In this document: positions 15,301-18,127 of the stretch, piece after piece
How positions within the stretch are numbered: the first letter of the stretch is position 1
How the letters are laid out: each line of letters opens with the position of its first letter
Source of the DNA: Clostridia bacterium
GTDB taxonomy: Bacteria > Bacillota > Clostridia > Peptostreptococcales > Anaerovoracaceae
DNA: 18,127 bases
Assembly (NCBI GenBank): GCA_024682015.1
Contig: JAIKZT010000147.1
Coordinates: forward strand, 1-18,127
Direction of reading: 5' to 3'
The notes under the pieces: generated by a model
What the model was told of the DNA's origin: nothing
Seen by the model: the letters and a program-made list of their open reading frames with translations, nothing else
The model's database searches: none
Translations under genes and position numbers: made by a program

Positions 15301-16384
15301 GAAGGACGGCGGCTTCACGAAGTCCGTGCCCATGAGCGTTGCGGAAGTCGTGCCCGTCACCGGCGTCGAGATCAACGCGGCGGAAGCCGGTGCGAATCCG
15401 TCCCATCACGGCTATGACGAACTGGATCCGTACTTCCTCGCGCTCGATACCAGCCTGGCCCTGTCCGGAAAAGTCGTGCCTTCCGGCGCGACGGAGCAGG
15501 AGATCACCTGGACGGTCAGCGATCCGGACGTGCTGGCGGTCAACCAGTACGGCAGAGTTTACGCGGTCGGCGGCGGCGCTGCCTATGCCATCGCGACGTC
15601 GGCGGACGGCGGTTATACGGCGAACTTCTACTTCAACGTGCCGTCCGAAGCGAACTACGCGGTGCGCAGCATCTCGCTGAACTACAAGGTCTGCACGATG
15701 TACCTCACCGAGGGCGACCTGCAGCTCGAAGCAACCGTATTCCCTGAATATGCGACGAATCCAGCCGTTATCTGGTTCAGCGACAACGAAGCGGTCGCCA
15801 CGGTCGACGAAAACGGTCTCGTAAAGTCCGTGTCCAAGGGCTACGCGACCATCACGTGCCGGGCGGCTGAAAATGCTTCGATCCAGGCGACGTGCTTCAT
15901 CACCGTCCAGCCGGCCCGCATCCGCGTAACCGGCCTCAGTTTCGAAGAGGAACTGGTCGACATGAAGATCTACAGCACGCTGCAGCTGGTCCCGACATTT
16001 GCTCCGGCGGACGCGACGATCAAGGAGCTTACGTGGGAATCCATGAACAAGAACGTGGCGACCGTGTCCCGCACGGGCCTCGTGTCCGCGCTGAACCTGG
16101 GCACGGCGACCATCAAGGCGACGTCCAAGGACGGCGGGTTCTCGGCGTACATCGACATCCGGGTCACGGCGAACGCCGAACTCGGCGACCTGAGCGAGGA
16201 TGGCAGCATCGACGCGGCCGACGCCCTCATCATCCTGCGCTACAGCGTGGGCCTCATGGCTCTGTCTGAAGCGCAGAAGAGCGTGGCGGACGTCAACGGC
16301 GACGGCGACATCGACGCGGGCGACGCGATCCTGATCCTGCGCTACGACGCGGGCCTCATCTCCGAATTTCCCGCGAAGCCGTAA
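12341..16384 (+). CDS. Secreted multidomain protein: PPC-like repeats, Big_2 domains, C-terminal dockerin
   Basis: A 1347-residue exported protein. A signal peptide (KR, a hydrophobic core at 8-22, cleavage probably after AYA at 31) precedes a degenerate beta unit (33-166). Then come six PPC-like (pre-peptidase C-terminal) units of 120-129 residues starting near 167, 287, 416, 541, 666 and 791. Each has a DxDWF-type motif (DWI in the last) and a YYLRV-like strand before an N-rich turn. Four Big_2 Ig-like domains start near 920, 1006, 1107 and 1196, with ATIDENGVVTG-type cores. A type I dockerin occupies 1281-1347, with two calcium loops (D1283, S1285, D1287, D1291, D1294; and D1317, N1319, D1321, D1325, D1328). 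No peptidase, glycosidase or other catalytic domain and no sortase or SLH anchor is seen. The dockerin should attach it to a cohesin; the gene 12 nt downstream encodes three. An adhesin or matrix role is inference. Confidence 0.9.
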   Translation: MKTFGKRMASVLLALCMVFSFAPGLAGPAYAEDPVLPFAPYTTWDNALVVPVDTQITFTPDTGNSNINDPQIWVAVNVPEDYQAIKYSFVNAKVELDVRTYDGNLLEAGDGKVEDSMRIATLFPSGTFTELVRTPHAGTYYIMIKPHYSNSTSDVMAGVTFSLVGGDLNEPNNTAETATELTENVSTYFTLNGFNDVDWFKITTTIPGESIKLYFSNIDYTVPTLRAYLYAEGNLNSDVWYMDASQNCASAYKVNTPGTYYLKVNTYYNDNYCEKAVRLRCELLPPDEYELNDSWDSAVFIPYDFPMEFTITGTNDRDWFYFDTATPGEIVTLQLSGFNTDYSNKITYYIWDAAVDPITNEFTGTSTQRYYSDGVNITHSRQMSFATTGRHYIRISPYNSTITENPLKIILASQVDADDQEPNNTRDLATQLYENIPTTFNLPLGDTDWFKFTTEEPDQTLELTTTLPAGGTANIYLYSGADFELSGDSASHWTYFTPGSGMRTYRYMLRDAGDYYLRVNPYSSSTVFDNDATIVYNLINPDENERNNGYKTAATLNEGVAQVFNLPANNDTDWFKIIVSEPNETLQIDLTIPAGGSVYTYLYAGADFESTGDNAGHWTYWTPGSGPSTLRYMLGDAGEYYLRINPYNSNSIFDEDATVTYTLVHPDAHERNNSWKTPTTLNEGIATVFTLPAYNDSDWFHFVATEDNQTVQINTTLPTGKQIYVYLYSGKKFEESGDSASSMNYWTIGDGKRYLRWMLDEAGDYYFRITSYNGSNIFDEDATVSFDLIQPDGNERNNSWNTATELERRTLMNFSLPANNDYDWIHIGECTSGDILTWSLGNIPSVDANVEVHLYKKGEFDTDVSGVMYWYNSAGTYSYTIQSNNDFYLRISTWGSNYNKLFKNPVAWFKYNVVAADMPVTGIKDITNSDITIFKTKDVQLYANIEPYNATNQEVTWTSSDPAIATIDENGVVTGVEVGDVIITATTKDGGFTKSVPMSVAEVVPVTGVEINAAEAGANPSHHGYDELDPYFLALDTSLALSGKVVPSGATEQEITWTVSDPDVLAVNQYGRVYAVGGGAAYAIATSADGGYTANFYFNVPSEANYAVRSISLNYKVCTMYLTEGDLQLEATVFPEYATNPAVIWFSDNEAVATVDENGLVKSVSKGYATITCRAAENASIQATCFITVQPARIRVTGLSFEEELVDMKIYSTLQLVPTFAPADATIKELTWESMNKNVATVSRTGLVSALNLGTATIKATSKDGGFSAYIDIRVTANAELGDLSEDGSIDAADALIILRYSVGLMALSEAQKSVADVNGDGDIDAGDAILILRYDAGLISEFPAKP
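12839..15097 (+). repeat. Six tandem PPC-like protein repeats (about 375 nt period)
   Basis: Repeat units begin near nt 12839, 13199, 13586, 13961, 14336 and 14711; three successive units (3 to 5) are each exactly 125 residues. The opening pattern (D or P-D, E-NN, a short helix-like stretch, then a V/T-FNLP strand) and the DxDWF motif recur in register. At nucleotide level the copies have diverged, so this is an old protein-level duplication rather than a recent DNA repeat. Units 4 and 5 look the most alike. Confidence 0.85.
16181..16384 (+). other. Type I dockerin domain (within the 12341-16384 gene)
   Basis: It has two EF-hand-like loops, GDLSEDGSIDAADALIIL and VADVNGDGDIDAGDAILIL, each followed by the conserved R-Y and an A/V-G-L turn. 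The two halves are close to identical in their helices, as expected for the near two-fold symmetric dockerin. The third calcium position in the first loop is serine instead of the usual asparagine or aspartate, which may weaken but not abolish binding. The residues usually involved in choosing a cohesin are A1292-A1293 and A1326-G1327, small residues in both halves. Confidence 0.85.
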
Positions 16385-16396
16385 AGGAGGCCGTCT

Positions 16397-18010
16397 ATGA
16401 AAGCGATAAAGAAAGCGGGCGTGCTGCTGCTCTGCCTCGCGATCGCGCTGATGGCGGTGCCTGCGGTACTGTTCGCGGAAGAGACGCACGACATAACGGC
16501 CGGGAGCGCTGAAGGGCTGCGGGGGGATTACATCCAGATCCCCGTGGACTTAAGCTCAGCGGCAGATGTGGCAGGGGGCAACTTTACATTGCTCTACGAG
16601 CCTGCCGCGCTGCAGCTGACGGACTGGACCGTGGGAACGGCCTTAGACGGCATCTACAGCCTGGTCAATAAGAATTATTACTGGAAAGAGGATCCTTCCA
16701 AGGGGGCTGTGCGCGTAACGTTCGCCTCCACGGAAGGGTTGGCATCGGCCGGGACCCTCGTTACGTTCACGTTCCGCATCCGCACGGACGCGCCGCTGGG
16801 CGAAACCGGGGTGACCCTGGCAGAAGCTAAACTGTACGACGTAAACAGTTCTTCTGTAAACTGCGGAACATCCGCCGGAACGGTCGAGATCCTGTCCGCC
16901 GGCATCGGCATCGGATCCGACACCTGCGTGCCGGGCCAGGAGGTCAAGCTCGACGTAACGCTCGGCGGCAAGGCCAAAGTGGCCGGCGGCGAATTCGAAC
17001 TGGTCTGTGACCCGTCGAAGATCGAAGCCGTCTCCGTGAAACCCGTCGTCAAGCTGGGCAACGTGGCCGTCAGCCTGATCAGCGGCGTCGATGCGGCTGC
17101 CGGGAGGATCAAAGTCTCCTGGGCAGCGGCGGAACCCATCGCCGAACCCGGAAGGCTGTGCACGGTCATCTTCCACGCAAAGGATGACGCCGCGGCAGGC
17201 GAAACGGCCGTAACGTTTGAAAACGTGAAGTTTTACAACGAAAACGGCGTAAAAGTCGACTGCGGAGAGGCAGAAAACGGCTCGATCACCATCGTAACGA
17301 CCTACAACGAGCAGCCCACTCTCTACGTGGTGGGCGGCAGGCTGGATGAGGAAACGAACACCGCCACGCTGAACGTCGCGGTGGACGGCGCCGGCATCGT
17401 CTGCGGCGGCAGCTTCCTGCTCGCCTATGACAAGGCCGCCTGCGAGCTGCTCGAAGCGACGCCCGGCATGGCCTGCGTGGCGGTCAACCCTGAAACGGCA
17501 GGAGAAGCGGACGGCGCGCTTGCCGTCAGCTGGGCGGAGGACAGCCCCGCTCTCGACAACGAGACCGTTCTGCAGCTGAAATTCGCGGTAACCGAGGCAT
17601 CGGCGCTTGCCATTTCAAGCGTCGCGCTGAAGGATAACGCGGGGGAGACGATCGAAGACGTGACGGTCCACAGCGGGCGCATCGGCATCGGCTGCGGCCT
17701 GCAGGATCCGTTCGCATCCGTTGAAAAAGGCGCGGAGGAGACCGTAACGTTGGAAGCCACGCTCTACGACGCGGAATTCTGCGGCGGGGAGAAGACAGCG
17801 GAAGTATTCTACATCCTGGCCGCTTATAAGGACGGCCGGATGTGGCTGACGCAGCTGCCGGACGATGCCGTTTCGTTCGACCACAACGGCATCGCGAAGA
17901 TCTCTCTCGACGTGGCGCCCGCGGGGGCGGACGAGCTGAAACTGTTTATCGTAAACGATCAGAGCGGTCTGGCGCCCATGTGCGCTGGCGCGGAATTCGC
18001 ATTGGATTAG
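16397..18010 (+). CDS. Secreted protein with three cohesin-like domains
   Basis: A 537-residue exported protein with a signal peptide (cleavage probably after LFA at residue 27). Three cohesin-type beta-sandwich domains follow, at about 31-166, 168-300 and 306-432. Each shows the family pattern: an early strand of alternating hydrophobics (such as IQIPVDL and VKLDVTL), then V-GG-F-L-Y/CD, a G-I/A-VSWA strand, and a late F-x-A segment with LY/FYNE. A further beta-rich domain (433-537) is not recognised. Cohesins bind dockerins, so this is a small scaffoldin-like protein, and the dockerin protein encoded just upstream is its obvious partner. It has no dockerin, SLH repeats or sortase motif of its own, leaving its anchoring unexplained. 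Eleven cysteines in the mature part are unusual for cohesins. AAAGGAGG (16383-16390), overlapping the preceding stop, gives a very strong ribosome binding site. The cohesin assignment is by pattern only. Confidence 0.8.
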   Translation: MKAIKKAGVLLLCLAIALMAVPAVLFAEETHDITAGSAEGLRGDYIQIPVDLSSAADVAGGNFTLLYEPAALQLTDWTVGTALDGIYSLVNKNYYWKEDPSKGAVRVTFASTEGLASAGTLVTFTFRIRTDAPLGETGVTLAEAKLYDVNSSSVNCGTSAGTVEILSAGIGIGSDTCVPGQEVKLDVTLGGKAKVAGGEFELVCDPSKIEAVSVKPVVKLGNVAVSLISGVDAAAGRIKVSWAAAEPIAEPGRLCTVIFHAKDDAAAGETAVTFENVKFYNENGVKVDCGEAENGSITIVTTYNEQPTLYVVGGRLDEETNTATLNVAVDGAGIVCGGSFLLAYDKAACELLEATPGMACVAVNPETAGEADGALAVSWAEDSPALDNETVLQLKFAVTEASALAISSVALKDNAGETIEDVTVHSGRIGIGCGLQDPFASVEKGAEETVTLEATLYDAEFCGGEKTAEVFYILAAYKDGRMWLTQLPDDAVSFDHNGIAKISLDVAPAGADELKLFIVNDQSGLAPMCAGAEFALD

Positions 18011-18022
18011 GGAGGAACAGCC

Positions 18023-18127
18023 TTGAAAGCATCCAGAGTCTTAACCGTATTGCTGCTTCTTGCCTTTGTTTTGAACCCTTGCGCGGCTTCGGCCGCGGAT
18101 GGACCCGTCCTGACCGTTTCGCTGGGA
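18023..18127 (+). CDS. Secreted protein, N-terminal part, TTG start (3' end outside window)
   Basis: The last 105 bases encode the first 35 residues of an exported protein. The TTG at 18023 is 7 nt after GGGAGG (18010-18015), which overlaps the preceding stop codon. The translation begins with a textbook signal peptide: a K-A-S-R start, the hydrophobic core VLTVLLLLAFVL, and likely cleavage after ASA (about residue 24). The mature part starts DGPVLTVSLG. The short V-L-T-V-S-L strand resembles the first beta strand of the cohesin domains in the preceding protein, so this may be another cohesin-bearing protein of the same operon. With so few residues visible, the function is a guess; the start and export signal are well supported. 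Confidence 0.75.
   Translation, partial: MKASRVLTVLLLLAFVLNPCAASAADGPVLTVSLG

Noticed and set aside
13526..16489. A 987-codon open frame on the reverse strand opposite the dockerin protein
   Set aside because: Its translation is dominated by arginine, valine, isoleucine and histidine repeats that mirror the PPC and Ig-like repeats. It has no ribosome binding site or recognisable domain.
12341..18010. A classical cellulosome cluster
   Set aside because: No glycoside hydrolase, carbohydrate esterase or carbohydrate-binding module could be recognised in either protein; only the cohesin and dockerin parts are shared with cellulosomes.

Overview
The window reads as a stretch of an anaerobic Bacillota genome, most likely a GC-rich member of the Clostridia. 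The evidence is LTA-synthase-type envelope genes, strong AGGAGG-type ribosome binding sites, Gram-positive signal peptides, and a dockerin next to cohesins, a pairing best known from Clostridia. No 16S rRNA or other taxonomic marker is present, so this placement is inference. Every convincing gene is on the + strand and coding density is high. No tRNA, rRNA, CRISPR array, transposase or phage gene was seen.

Region 1 (1-2430) holds the end of one LTA-synthase-like membrane sulfatase-fold protein and a complete paralogue overlapping it by 14 nt. A hairpin terminator candidate follows.

Region 2 (2431-12240) is a metabolic cluster. A promoter with an inverted repeat leads into a LAT/APC-type amino acid permease. 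After a strong hairpin come six tightly packed genes: a YtcJ-like amidohydrolase, a COG1228-type amidohydrolase with a carboxylated-lysine motif, a second YtcJ-like amidohydrolase, a zinc-dependent medium-chain dehydrogenase, a class I DhnA/LsrF-type aldolase and an FGGY sugar kinase. A clean intrinsic terminator closes the unit. The enzyme classes suggest import of an amino-acid-like or amide-bonded compound, hydrolytic removal of the amide, oxidation of a hydroxyl, phosphorylation and carbon-carbon cleavage. I do not recognise this combination as a named pathway and the substrate cannot be read from the sequence.

Region 3 (12241-18127) is a secreted-protein locus with its own consensus-like promoter. 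The first gene encodes a 1347-residue exported protein with a signal peptide, about seven PPC-like beta units (six clear, one degenerate), four Big_2 Ig-like domains and a C-terminal type I dockerin. The next gene, 12 nt downstream, encodes a 537-residue exported protein with three cohesin-like domains and an unassigned C-terminal beta domain. A third exported protein begins from a TTG codon at 18023 and runs off the window. This looks like a compact cohesin-dockerin surface assembly in which the dockerin carrier has no recognisable enzyme domain.

No transcriptional regulator lies in the window. The regulatory information visible is two promoters with inverted repeats, two hairpins between genes and two end terminators.
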